This document shows positions 26,007-34,580 of a stretch of DNA of 64,000 nucleotides, in pieces (the first letter of the stretch is position 1; the number at the start of each line of letters is the position of its first letter). A model generated the notes under the pieces. It was not told where the DNA came from. It made no database searches and saw only the letters and a list, made by a program, of their open reading frames with translations. Both the position numbers and the translations under genes were made by a program. The stretch comes from Paradevosia sp036499825. Its GTDB lineage: Bacteria > Pseudomonadota > Alphaproteobacteria > Rhizobiales > Devosiaceae. The stretch lies in the NCBI GenBank assembly GCA_036499825.1, contig DASYCZ010000027.1, positions 8,187-72,186 on the forward strand, read 5' to 3'.

Positions 26007-26995
26007 AGGTCTTCGGCGTGGTTATCGCCGGGACCGGGGCATTCGCCCATACGCATGCAGGGGCATTGGGGCGGCACGAGCGGCTTCGCCTTGCGGGCTT
26101 CGTCGGAGCAACCGCCGAAAGCGCCCGGGAGATCGCCAGCCAGTATGGTGTTGGGGCGTTCGAAAGCCTCGCCCAGGTGCTGGACGATCCGGCGGTCGAC
26201 GCCGTGATCGTGGCGACGCCGCATGCCTCTCACAGTGAGATCGGCGTCGCGGTGCTTGACGCCGGAAAGAGCGTACTCATCGAGAAGCCGCTGGCGATCG
26301 ACCTGGCGCAGTGCGACGAACTTATCGCCGCCGAGGGACGGAGTTCCGGCTACGGCATGGTCGGCCATCTCATGGGGGGCGCTCCCGCGCATCAACAGGC
26401 GCGCGCACTGATTGCCGCGGGCGCCATCGGACGTGTGGTGGGCGCCGAGAGCCGCCGTATCATCGCATGGAACGCCGATGAACGACGCGCCTGGCAGAAG
26501 TCGGCGGCCGAGGGTGGCGGCATGTGGTTGATCCAGGGCGTGCATGTCGTCGATCAGCTAAGCTTTCTGCTGGGGCGTCGGGCGACGAGCGCCGTCGGCA
26601 CGGTGGAAACGCGCTTCCACCCCGAGCAGGACGCCGATGATTTCGGCACGGCCCTGGTGCGCTTCGGCGATATCGAGGCGACGATCCAGATCGCCGGGAC
26701 GCGCGGCCATGCGGCGGCGCAGGTCTATACCGATGTCGTGGGCACCGAGGGCCTGTTACGGGTCTCGCATCGGGGCAGCCTGCAGATCGACGATGGCGAT
26801 GGCTGGAGCGATCGGCTGCAGCCCATCGCTGGAGATCATTGGACCACGACACTCGACAACGAGCTTACCGCTTTTGCGGAGCTTCTGGCGACGGGACGTG
26901 GCGCGATGGATTTTGCCTATGGGCGCTATGTGCTGGGGGTCATCGATGCGGTACGCCGGTCGGCCGTCAGCCGGTCGTGGGAGGCATTGCGATGA
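26003..26995 (+). CDS. Gfo/Idh/MocA family oxidoreductase (first of two in operon)
   Basis: A 330-residue dehydrogenase. The N-terminal Rossmann region reads VVIAGTGAFAHTH, a variant GxGxxA motif; IEKPLAIDLAQ has the family lysine, and GGMWLIQGVHVVDQLS carries the expected histidine. TTG 26003 overlaps the ATPase stop, and the stop overlaps the next gene's ATG. NAD(P)-dependent oxidation of a sugar or cyclitol carbon is expected; substrate not known. Confidence 0.86.
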   Translation: MKVFGVVIAGTGAFAHTHAGALGRHERLRLAGFVGATAESAREIASQYGVGAFESLAQVLDDPAVDAVIVATPHASHSEIGVAVLDAGKSVLIEKPLAIDLAQCDELIAAEGRSSGYGMVGHLMGGAPAHQQARALIAAGAIGRVVGAESRRIIAWNADERRAWQKSAAEGGGMWLIQGVHVVDQLSFLLGRRATSAVGTVETRFHPEQDADDFGTALVRFGDIEATIQIAGTRGHAAAQVYTDVVGTEGLLRVSHRGSLQIDDGDGWSDRLQPIAGDHWTTTLDNELTAFAELLATGRGAMDFAYGRYVLGVIDAVRRSAVSRSWEALR

Positions 26996-27972
26996 CGGCG
27001 TCGGGATTTATCGTGTTCGGCGCCGGCCACTGGCATGCGCCCTGGTATTTGAAGGCGCTGCTCGATGCGGGCCAGACCGTGCTGGCGGTGAGCGATGCCT
27101 CCGACACGGCGGCGCGACAGCTGGTCGATGGGCGGGACATCGCTGTCTTCGCCGATCCCATGGAGATGCTGGAGCGCCGTCCGGAGGCGGTAGCGCTGGT
27201 GCTGACACGCCCGAGCGAAACCCCGGCGCTGCTGTCACGCCTCCTCGATCGGGGCATGCCGTTCGTCCTCGAAAAGCCGGGTACTGTCGATGCCCCGGCC
27301 CTTGCCCCGACGGTCGAAGCCCTTCGCCGTACCGGCCTGCGGACGGCTGTGCCGTTCGTCAATCGCGACATGGATTTTTGGGCGGAAACCCGCGGTCTGC
27401 AGGCTCATGCCGATGACTGGACCTACGCGCATTTCCGCATTCTCGCCGGGCCGCCGGACCGCTATCGGCGCGATAATGTGGGCTGGGTGCTGGACCCGGC
27501 AATCTATGGCGGCGGCGCCTTGCGCAATCTCGGCGTCCACGCGGCCGATGCCGCCCTGACACTGGCGGGGACCGAGCTCTCGGTCCGGTCCGCGACGGTC
27601 TCCAATCGACTGCATGGCCTTCCGGTAGAAGACTTCGCGCAAGCGACACTGGAAACCCGGGATGGCCGGACCATCACCATCGAGGCGGGTTATTGCATGC
27701 CGGCCGAAAATGCCGCCGACAAGGAATGGCGGGTGCAGGGTCTGGACTGGGCGGTGGCCGAAAGCAACGGCCAGCTGAGCCTGCGCACGCCCAAAGGACG
27801 CGCATCGCGCCCCAGCGCGCCGTCCGCCAGCCAGTATCACGCGTTCGGCCTCCAGATGGCAGCGTTCGCTCGCGGTGAAACGATCGTGGGGGCAACGGTT
27901 GACGATCTCTACAAGGCACAAGGCCTGGTCGATCGGATCTATGCGGCAGCGACGGCGAACAGATCATCGTAG
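26992..27972 (+). CDS. Gfo/Idh/MocA family oxidoreductase (second of two in operon)
   Basis: A 326-residue relative of the preceding gene. The N-terminus FIVFGAGHWHAPWYLKALL has the dinucleotide motif with an unusual HWHAP insertion, and the family lysine is in VLEKPGTVDAP. The segment YGGGALRNLGVHAADAAL corresponds to the substrate-binding histidine region. ATG 26992 overlaps the upstream TGA. Two tandem MocA proteins may form a heteromeric enzyme or act successively, for example keto-intermediate epimerisation through oxidation and reduction. It is the last gene of the LacI-headed operon; 134 nt follow before the gntR gene. Confidence 0.85.
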   Translation: MTASGFIVFGAGHWHAPWYLKALLDAGQTVLAVSDASDTAARQLVDGRDIAVFADPMEMLERRPEAVALVLTRPSETPALLSRLLDRGMPFVLEKPGTVDAPALAPTVEALRRTGLRTAVPFVNRDMDFWAETRGLQAHADDWTYAHFRILAGPPDRYRRDNVGWVLDPAIYGGGALRNLGVHAADAALTLAGTELSVRSATVSNRLHGLPVEDFAQATLETRDGRTITIEAGYCMPAENAADKEWRVQGLDWAVAESNGQLSLRTPKGRASRPSAPSASQYHAFGLQMAAFARGETIVGATVDDLYKAQGLVDRIYAAATANRSS

Positions 27973-28031
27973 TTTGGCCAGCCGGCTCCAAGACTTCGCC
28001 GGATTGACGGAGACGCCATAATCCGCAATTG

Positions 28032-28060
28032 ATCGTATATCCAATATCGTATCGGATTTA
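28032..28060 (+). promoter_or_regulatory. Putative GntR operator upstream of the gntR gene
   Basis: ATCGTATATC at 28032-28041, followed by a second ATATCGTAT-like half and an A/T-rich tract, lies about 65 nt before the regulator's ATG. The same decamer ATCGTATATC recurs exactly at 28926-28935, upstream of the enolase-superfamily gene. FCD-type GntR proteins commonly bind A/T-rich GTATAC-like dyads, so both sites are plausible targets of the protein encoded at 28107. Confidence 0.5.
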
Positions 28061-28106
28061 TACTTTGCATCTTTGACCACCGATTGGATGACCCTGCGGT
28101 GAAGCG

Positions 28107-28814
28107 ATGAACAAGACATCCGAACAAGGCTCTGCCGCCGACAGACGGGGGACGTCGAGCGTCCTGCGCCGCCCTGCCCGGCTTGGCGATGAAGCCTATG
28201 GGGCCATTTTCGAGCGCATCATGTCGCTGGAAATTCCGCCGGGCGCCCGCATTACCGTCGATGGCATGGCACGCGAGCTGGGCGTGTCGCAGACGCCGAT
28301 CCGCGAGGCGCTGGCGCGGCTCGAAAGCGAAGGGCTGGTCAACAAGCAGCACCTGATCGGTTACAGTGCCGCCCCGCAGATGAGCCGCAAGCAGTTCTAC
28401 GATACTTACGAGCTGAGGCTACTGCTGGAGCCGGCAACCGCCGCCAAGGCGGCGCGGGTAATCACCGACGAAGCCCTGACGGAGCTTGAAAATCTGGCCG
28501 CCGAGATGGGCGACCTCGACAAATCGGACAAGCCGCAGGCCTATGCGCGCTTTGCCCAGCTCGATACGAACTTTCACGACCAGATCGCCAAGATCGCCGG
28601 CAACACGCTGGTTGTGGAAGCGCTTGAGCGGCTGCACACGCAAGTGCACCTGTTCCGGCTGCTCTTTCATTCGCGCGTCACGGCGGAGGCGCTGGGGGAA
28701 CACCGGCACATTCTGGAAGCTCTGAGACACCGGGACCCCGCCGCCACCGAGGCGGCGATGCGGGATCACGTGCTCAGATCACAAGACCGTTTCAAGGCCC
28801 AGTATCCCGCCTGA
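28107..28814 (+). CDS. GntR family transcriptional regulator, FCD (FadR) type
   Basis: A 235-residue regulator with an N-terminal winged helix (AYGAIFERIMSLEIPPGARI, then MARELGVSQTPIREALARL, about 52-70) and a C-terminal all-helical FCD domain. Metal and ligand residues of the FCD domain appear as D in RFAQLDTNFHDQI and the two later histidines (EHRHILEAL and RDHVL). This class responds to organic or sugar acids. It is 159 nt upstream of the enolase/importer operon on the same strand and is its probable regulator. Confidence 0.9.
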   Translation: MNKTSEQGSAADRRGTSSVLRRPARLGDEAYGAIFERIMSLEIPPGARITVDGMARELGVSQTPIREALARLESEGLVNKQHLIGYSAAPQMSRKQFYDTYELRLLLEPATAAKAARVITDEALTELENLAAEMGDLDKSDKPQAYARFAQLDTNFHDQIAKIAGNTLVVEALERLHTQVHLFRLLFHSRVTAEALGEHRHILEALRHRDPAATEAAMRDHVLRSQDRFKAQYPA

Positions 28815-28925
28815 GAAACGTTGCAGTACGGCCATTTCGGGGTAACTTGACCACATCACGGTCGATACCCCAATCTGCCATACAAGCTTGACACCCCGGT
28901 TCCATCAAATAAGCTGCTCCGTATT

Positions 28926-28945
28926 ATCGTATATCATATCTGATT
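28926..28945 (+). promoter_or_regulatory. Putative GntR operator upstream of the enolase-importer operon
   Basis: ATCGTATATC at 28926-28935 is followed directly by ATATCTGAT, giving a partial dyad. It shares its first ten bases with the site upstream of gntR and lies about 40 nt before the ATG at 28974, where a bound repressor would block a promoter. No clear -10 box could be set apart from the A/T-rich operator itself. Confidence 0.5.
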
Positions 28946-28973
28946 TTGCATAGGCCTGGGGAGGCGGACAGAG

Positions 28974-30104
28974 ATGGCTAAAGCGGGTGGGGACAGGATC
29001 AAATCGGTCGAGCCGTTCCAGGTTTGGTGGGGCAAGGACGCCTCCAGCGGCCGCAGCGCTTTCGTGCGCATCACCACCGAAAGTGGCGTGGTGGGTTATG
29101 GCGAGGCCTCGCCCATGCAGGGTGGCCGCGCCGCGCTTGGCGTGATCGCGACCGACATGGCGCCCGATCTCATCGGCAAGGATCCGCTCGATCATGCGGT
29201 GCTGCTCGACACCATCATGCACAAGGTGGTGAAGCTCGGGCCTGAGGGCATCGCGACCAGCGCCCTTGCGGCCGTGGACATCGCGCTGTGGGACATCAAG
29301 GGCAAGCTGCTGGGCCAGCCGATCCACAAGCTGCTCGGTGGCGCCTGGCGTACCGAACTCACCTGCTATGCTTCCGTGGGCGGCAATGCCTGGCGTTCTG
29401 TCGACGAAGTGGTCAAGGCGGTCGAAAAGCGCGTCGCCAAGGAAAAGCCGTCGGCGGTGAAGATCCGCTGGGACGGCGACCGTACCAAGATCGATGTCGA
29501 TATTGCGGGTGATATCGCCAAGGCCAAGGCGGTGCGCAAGGCGCTGGGCGACAAGTTCGTCCTCGGGTTCGATGCCAATAACGGCTATTCGGTCGGCGGC
29601 GCCATGCGGGTCGGCCGGGCGCTGGAGGATCTCGGCTACACCTGGTTCGAAGAGCCGGTGCAACATTATCACGTCAGCGCCATGGGAGAGGTGGCGCAGC
29701 GGCTCGACATCACGGTTTCGGCCGGCGAGCAGACCTACACGACGCAGGCGCTCAAGGACCTGATCAATGCGGGCGTGCGCATGGTGCAGCCGGATATCGT
29801 CAAGATGGGCGGCATCACGGGGATGATGCAGTGCTCGGCCCTCGCCTTCGCGCACGGCGTCGAGCTGGTGCCGCACCAGACGCAGCCCTCCATCGGGCAT
29901 CTGGCCAATATCCACGTCATGTCGACGGTCATGCACATCGCCAAGCCGGTGGAACTCGCCGACAATTGGGAGCGTGTCGGCGTGGTCTTCAAGAATCCGT
30001 CCGAACCGGTCGATGGCAAGTTCACGCTGCCGACCGCCCCCGGGCTGGGCATCGAAATGAATGAGACAGAGCTTCAGAGGCGCAGCATCGCCGTGACCGC
30101 CTGA
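28974..30104 (+). CDS. Enolase-superfamily enzyme, mandelate racemase/muconate lactonizing group (acid-sugar dehydratase-like)
   Basis: A 376-residue protein with an N-terminal capping domain and a modified TIM barrel. Expected residues: KIRW (KxR in place of the KxK base pair), metal ligands D in LGFDANNGYS, E in WFEEPVQHY and E in SAGEQTYT, and late VPHQTQPSIG containing the catalytic His. This set fits acid-sugar dehydratases and galactarolactone cycloisomerase-like members. The exact substrate cannot be fixed from sequence. It is the first gene of the third importer operon, with a good GGGGAGG site. Its C-terminus is complete. Confidence 0.88.
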   Translation: MAKAGGDRIKSVEPFQVWWGKDASSGRSAFVRITTESGVVGYGEASPMQGGRAALGVIATDMAPDLIGKDPLDHAVLLDTIMHKVVKLGPEGIATSALAAVDIALWDIKGKLLGQPIHKLLGGAWRTELTCYASVGGNAWRSVDEVVKAVEKRVAKEKPSAVKIRWDGDRTKIDVDIAGDIAKAKAVRKALGDKFVLGFDANNGYSVGGAMRVGRALEDLGYTWFEEPVQHYHVSAMGEVAQRLDITVSAGEQTYTTQALKDLINAGVRMVQPDIVKMGGITGMMQCSALAFAHGVELVPHQTQPSIGHLANIHVMSTVMHIAKPVELADNWERVGVVFKNPSEPVDGKFTLPTAPGLGIEMNETELQRRSIAVTA

Positions 30105-30126
30105 AGCCATCAAGGAGGAGGAACTG

Positions 30127-31740
30127 ATGGGACTTTCGAGACGTGACTTTCTAGTCCAGGCCGGTGCCGCCGGCGCCGCCGTCGCCGTGGGTTCGGCCGT
30201 CGGCATCGGGCCGGCCGCCGCCCAGGAAAAGGTTTTGACCATCGCCCTGGCGGCGCGGGCCCCTGCCGGGCTCAATCCCCAGCAGAGCGGCCTTACCGGC
30301 GGCGACAACTGGGGCATTGCCCAGGTCTTCGATTGCCTCGTCAATTCCGACCCCGGCACCTTCGCCATCAAGCCGGACGATGTCCGTCCGGAACTGGCGG
30401 AAAGCTGGGAATCGAGCGCCGATGCCAAGACCTGGACCTACAAGCTCCGGGCCGGCGTCAAATTCCACAAGGGCTATGGCGAAGTCACCGCCGACGACGT
30501 CACCTTCACGTTCGGCCGCCTGATCGATCCCAAGATCGTCACCGCAGGCAAGACGCTCTATTCCAACATCGCCTCGGTCGAAGCCGTGGATCCGATGACG
30601 GTGAAGTTCACGTTGAAGGGCCCCGATCCGCTGTTCAACATCTCGACCATCGCCACGCTCACCGCCAGCATCATTTCCAAGAAGGCGTTCGAGGAGAAGG
30701 GCGAGGACGGCTTCAAGTTCGACCCGATCGGCACCGGCCCCTATCAGGTGCTCAAGGTCGATCCCAATTCGAGCGTGATGTACGAAGCCAATCCCGACTA
30801 TTTCGGCGGGGTCGCGGCCACCAAGCATCTGACGATCAGCTTCATCGCCGACACCACGGCCCGCACGCTGGCCTTCCTTTCCGGCCAGGTCGACATGATC
30901 GAGGGCGCCCGCACGCCCGGCTGGATCCCAGGGATCCAGCAGCGCGCCGCCAACACCAAGTTCGACCTGACCAAGCCGGGCAGCCTCAATCACCTGATGC
31001 TCGATTTGACCAAGAAGCCGCTGGACGATTTGCGGGTTCGCCAGGCTATCCGCTATGCCATCGACAACAGCGCCATCGCCAAGGCGTTCGGGGATTCGGC
31101 GACGCCCATGGTGGGCATGATCCCGTCCCAGTTCGAGGGCGGCGTAAAGACGGACGAGCTGCCGCCGGAGCTGCAGTACAAGCCCGACGTCGCCAAGGCC
31201 AAGGCGCTGCTTGCCGAAGCCGGGTTCGCCAATGGCGTCACCATCTCGTGCTTCACCAGCCAGCGTGAAGACTATGCGGCGATCATGCTGATGATTCAGG
31301 AGCAGTTGCGCGCTGCCGGGATCACGCTCGACATGCAGATCATCGACCACAACACCTTCCACGCCCAGAACGTGAAGGGACTGAACTCGATCACGCTCAA
31401 TTCCTCCAGCTATCCGCCGGTCCCGACCCAGCCGCTGCTCGACCAGATTTCGAGCAAGTCGGAAGTCAAACCCGACGGTAGCGGCGGTATCAATTTCAGC
31501 CACTATGGCGTTGCCATGCCGGGTGCGGACGACCTGATCGCCCAGGCGCTGAACGAGCCGGATTTCGCCAAGCGCATCGCCATCGTCAAGCAGATCGAGC
31601 AGAAGGTGCTGACCGACCTGCCCGACATGGGCATCATCACGCTCTCTTATCTGATCGCCCGCAATCCGCGGGTCGATCTCGGCTACGAGGTCAAATCGGG
31701 CTATGCCTACTGGCCGCTCGACAAGGCCAAATTCGTCTGA
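30127..31740 (+). CDS. ABC importer substrate-binding protein, SBP family 5, with Tat-type signal
   Basis: A 537-residue binding protein. The N-terminus LSRRDFLVQAG matches the twin-arginine motif, followed by an Ala-rich core and AAAQ cleavage site, so the protein is probably folded before export. The body shows SBP_5 features: ELAESWESSADAKTWTYKLR (quoted in part), DDLRVRQAIRYAIDNSAIA and a late DLPDMGIITLSY. It has an AGGAGGAGG site and lies 22 nt after the enolase-superfamily gene. A cognate acid-sugar or derivative ligand is suggested by that neighbour. Confidence 0.9.
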   Translation: MGLSRRDFLVQAGAAGAAVAVGSAVGIGPAAAQEKVLTIALAARAPAGLNPQQSGLTGGDNWGIAQVFDCLVNSDPGTFAIKPDDVRPELAESWESSADAKTWTYKLRAGVKFHKGYGEVTADDVTFTFGRLIDPKIVTAGKTLYSNIASVEAVDPMTVKFTLKGPDPLFNISTIATLTASIISKKAFEEKGEDGFKFDPIGTGPYQVLKVDPNSSVMYEANPDYFGGVAATKHLTISFIADTTARTLAFLSGQVDMIEGARTPGWIPGIQQRAANTKFDLTKPGSLNHLMLDLTKKPLDDLRVRQAIRYAIDNSAIAKAFGDSATPMVGMIPSQFEGGVKTDELPPELQYKPDVAKAKALLAEAGFANGVTISCFTSQREDYAAIMLMIQEQLRAAGITLDMQIIDHNTFHAQNVKGLNSITLNSSSYPPVPTQPLLDQISSKSEVKPDGSGGINFSHYGVAMPGADDLIAQALNEPDFAKRIAIVKQIEQKVLTDLPDMGIITLSYLIARNPRVDLGYEVKSGYAYWPLDKAKFV

Positions 31741-31758
31741 TCGAGACGGGATCGCTTC

Positions 31759-32691
31759 ATGCTGCGCCTCGTCCTGACACGTTTGCTTGATGCGATCCCG
31801 ACGATCCTGCTCGTCCTGATCCTGGTATTCGTCTCCCTGCGCATCCTGCCCGGTGATCCGGCGCAGGTTGCGTTGGGCGAGCAGGCGACACCCGAACAGC
31901 TGAACCTGTTCCGCGAACAGATGGGGCTCAATGCCCCGCTCTGGCAGCAGTTCTTCACCTTCGTGTGGAGCATGCTGACGCTCAATTTCGGCAAATCGCT
32001 GATCAACGGCATTCCCGTGCTCGACCTGCTGGCCCAGAACCTGCCCTATACGATCGAGTTGACGCTGGTGGCGACGCTGATGGGGCTCGTCGTCGGCATT
32101 CCGCTCGGCGTCCTGGCCGCCGTGCACCGCAACAAGCTGCCCGACAATGGCGTGCGCGTATTTTCGCTGATCGGCTACGCCATTCCCGATTTCTACCTCG
32201 GGGCGTTGCTGCTGATCGTCTTCGCGCTCAACCTCAGCTGGTTTCCGATCAATGGCGGCGGCTCGGGCTTTATCGACAGCCTCTATCACGTCTTCCTGCC
32301 GGCGGTGACACTGGCCATGGTCAAGGCTGCGTTTCTGGGCCGGCTGACCCGTACCTCGCTCCTGGAGGTCATGGGCAAGGACTATATCCGCACCGCCAGG
32401 GCCAAGGGCGCGCGCGAGAACCGCGTCATCTACCGCCATGGCCTGCGCAACGCCCTCCTGCCGCTGACGTCGGGGCTGGGGCTCTCCATTCTGTCGGCCC
32501 TGTCGGGCTCTGTCGCGGTCGAACTGGTGTTCAACCGGCCCGGCATCGGCAACCTGTTGATCAGCTCGATCTCGCAGCGCGACTATCCGGTGATCCAGGC
32601 TGGCGTGGTGGTCTTCGCGTTCTTCGTGGTGGCGATCAACCTCATCATCGACCTGGCCTATATCGTCATCGATCCACGGATCAGGGTGTAG
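31759..32691 (+). CDS. Peptide-type ABC importer permease (DppB-like), third system
   Basis: A 310-residue permease starting MLRLVLTRLLDAIPTILLVL. It has RILPGDPAQVALGEQAT, NFGKSLINGIPV and EAA-loop DYIRTARAKGARENRVIYRH (quoted in part), plus HGLRNALLPLT. Six TM helices with standard spacing. Starts 19 nt after the SBP gene and ends 3 nt before the next permease gene. Confidence 0.92.
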   Translation: MLRLVLTRLLDAIPTILLVLILVFVSLRILPGDPAQVALGEQATPEQLNLFREQMGLNAPLWQQFFTFVWSMLTLNFGKSLINGIPVLDLLAQNLPYTIELTLVATLMGLVVGIPLGVLAAVHRNKLPDNGVRVFSLIGYAIPDFYLGALLLIVFALNLSWFPINGGGSGFIDSLYHVFLPAVTLAMVKAAFLGRLTRTSLLEVMGKDYIRTARAKGARENRVIYRHGLRNALLPLTSGLGLSILSALSGSVAVELVFNRPGIGNLLISSISQRDYPVIQAGVVVFAFFVVAINLIIDLAYIVIDPRIRV

Positions 32692-32694
32692 AGC

Positions 32695-33579
32695 ATGGCG
32701 AGCCTCACACAGCCGACAGCCGAAGCCCCGGTGAATGAAGAGAACGCGGTCGATTTCGTCCTGCATTTGTTGCTGGGGCGCCCGTCGACCGTCTTCGCAG
32801 TGATCGTCGTTACGATCTTCGTGGTGGTGGCGCTGCTGGCGCCATGGCTCGCACCCTACGATCCGCTGGCGCAGAGCTTTTTGAAGATCAACCAGCTGCC
32901 CTCGCCCGAAAACTGGCTCGGCACCGATCAGTTTGGCCGCGATGTGCTATCGCGGCTGATCTATGGTTCGCGCAATTCGCTCATCTTCGGGTTTTTGTCG
33001 CCCGTGCTGGCGGCCGCCATCGGCACGACACTGGGCGTCGTCGCCGGCTATTTCGGCGGCATCGTCGACCGGCTGGTCAGCCGCGTCATCGACATGCTGC
33101 TGGCTTTTCCAGAACTGCTATTGGCCATCATGATCGCCTCGGTGCTCGGCGGCGGTTTCTGGAACATCGTGGCGGTCATCACCGTGGCCTTCATTCCGGG
33201 TTTCGCCCGCGTGGCGCGCGCCTCGACGTTGTCGGTAAAGCAGGAGCCCTATGTGGAGGCCGCCATCGCGGTAGGCGTAACGACGCCGGTCATCATCTTC
33301 CGCCACATCGTGCCCAACATCGCCTCGCCGATCGTGGTGCTGCTGACCTTATGGGTCGCCTCGGCGATCCGGCTTGAAGCCTCGCTGAGCTTTTTGGGCA
33401 TCGGCACGCAGCCGCCCAATCCATCCTGGGGCAACATCATCCGCGACGGTCTCAACAATCTCTTCGGTTCACCCTGGCCGATCGTGGGCGCCGGCATCGC
33501 CATCACGCTGGTGGTGCTCGCCTTCAACCTGATCGGCGATGCGGTGCGCGACGCTCTCGATCCGGAAACCGCCCCATGA
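32695..33579 (+). CDS. Peptide-type ABC importer permease (DppC-like), third system
   Basis: A 294-residue DppC/OppC permease with an acidic N-terminal tail (PVNEENAVDF), TM1 at about 30-50, LGTDQFGRDVLSRLIYGSR, EAA-loop EPYVEAAIAVGVTT and C-terminal FLGIGTQPPNPSWGNIIRDG (20 residues). Its TGA overlaps the ATG of the next ATPase gene. Normal length and all family landmarks present. Confidence 0.92.
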   Translation: MASLTQPTAEAPVNEENAVDFVLHLLLGRPSTVFAVIVVTIFVVVALLAPWLAPYDPLAQSFLKINQLPSPENWLGTDQFGRDVLSRLIYGSRNSLIFGFLSPVLAAAIGTTLGVVAGYFGGIVDRLVSRVIDMLLAFPELLLAIMIASVLGGGFWNIVAVITVAFIPGFARVARASTLSVKQEPYVEAAIAVGVTTPVIIFRHIVPNIASPIVVLLTLWVASAIRLEASLSFLGIGTQPPNPSWGNIIRDGLNNLFGSPWPIVGAGIAITLVVLAFNLIGDAVRDALDPETAP

Positions 33580-34580
33580 CGGGCCCGTTGCTCAAGGTCG
33601 ATGGGCTGGCCGTCGAGTTCGGTCCGCGCAGCAGACCGCTGCGGGTCGTCGACGACGTCAATTTCAGCATCGATGCCGGCGGGGCCGTCGGCATCGTGGG
33701 TGAGTCAGGCTCGGGCAAATCCATCACCTCGCTGTCGATCCTGCGGCTCATTCCCGAACCGCCCGGACGCATCGCTGCCGGTCGCATCGAGTTCGAGGGC
33801 GTCAACCTCCTCGACCTGCCGCGCTCGCGCATGCCCGAAATTCGGGGCCGCGACATCGCCATGATCTTTCAGGAGCCGATGAGTTCGCTCAACCCGGTGA
33901 TGACGATAGGTGACCAGATCGGCGAAGCGATCCTGCTGCATGAAAATCTGAGCCGGGCGCAGCGACGCGATCGCGTCATCGAGATGCTTGGCCTGGTGGG
34001 CATTCCCGATCCGGCCGGACGGCTCGGCGCTTTTCCGCACCAGTTCTCGGGCGGTATGCGGCAGCGCGTCATGATCGCCATGGCGGTTGCCTGCAATCCC
34101 AAACTGCTGATCGCCGACGAGCCGACCACTGCGCTGGATGTGACCATCCAGGCGCAGGTGCTGGAACTGATGAAGAAGATCCGGCGAACGCTGGATACTG
34201 CGATCCTGCTGATCTCGCACGATCTGGGCATCATCGCCGATGTCTGCGATCGCGTCATCGTCATGTATGCCGGGCGGGTGGTGGAAGATGGCGACGTGCG
34301 CTCGATCTTCCGCAATCCCAGCCATCCCTATACACAGGGCCTGCTCCGCTCGATCCCGCGGCTGGGCGACGAGGAAGAGCGGCTTTACCAGATCCCCGGC
34401 TCGGTGCCGATGGCGGGGACGGTGAAAAAGGGTTGCCCGTTCTATGCGCGCTGCCCGCTGCATATCGACAAATGCGCTGCCGAAATGCCACCGATGTTCC
34501 GCTTCGGGCCTGACCACAAGGCAGCCTGCTGGGTGACGGCGGATGCCGCCAATGCGCCGGTGCTGGAGGCGACGTCATGA
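33576..34580 (+). CDS. Peptide-type ABC importer ATPase (DppD-like), third system
   Basis: A 334-residue ATPase with Walker A GESGSGKS (about 45-52), Q-loop FQEPMSSLNP, FSGGMRQRVM signature, Walker B LLIADEP, and the C-terminal oligopeptide domain with cysteines in KKGCPFYARCPLHIDKC. It is full length, unlike the short ATPases of the second system. Four-nt overlaps on both sides show translational coupling. Confidence 0.92.
   Translation: MTGPLLKVDGLAVEFGPRSRPLRVVDDVNFSIDAGGAVGIVGESGSGKSITSLSILRLIPEPPGRIAAGRIEFEGVNLLDLPRSRMPEIRGRDIAMIFQEPMSSLNPVMTIGDQIGEAILLHENLSRAQRRDRVIEMLGLVGIPDPAGRLGAFPHQFSGGMRQRVMIAMAVACNPKLLIADEPTTALDVTIQAQVLELMKKIRRTLDTAILLISHDLGIIADVCDRVIVMYAGRVVEDGDVRSIFRNPSHPYTQGLLRSIPRLGDEEERLYQIPGSVPMAGTVKKGCPFYARCPLHIDKCAAEMPPMFRFGPDHKAACWVTADAANAPVLEATS

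Noticed and set aside
30151..32766. Long open frame antisense to the third importer
   Set aside because: Same antisense codon-bias artefact; covers two clearly supported plus-strand genes.
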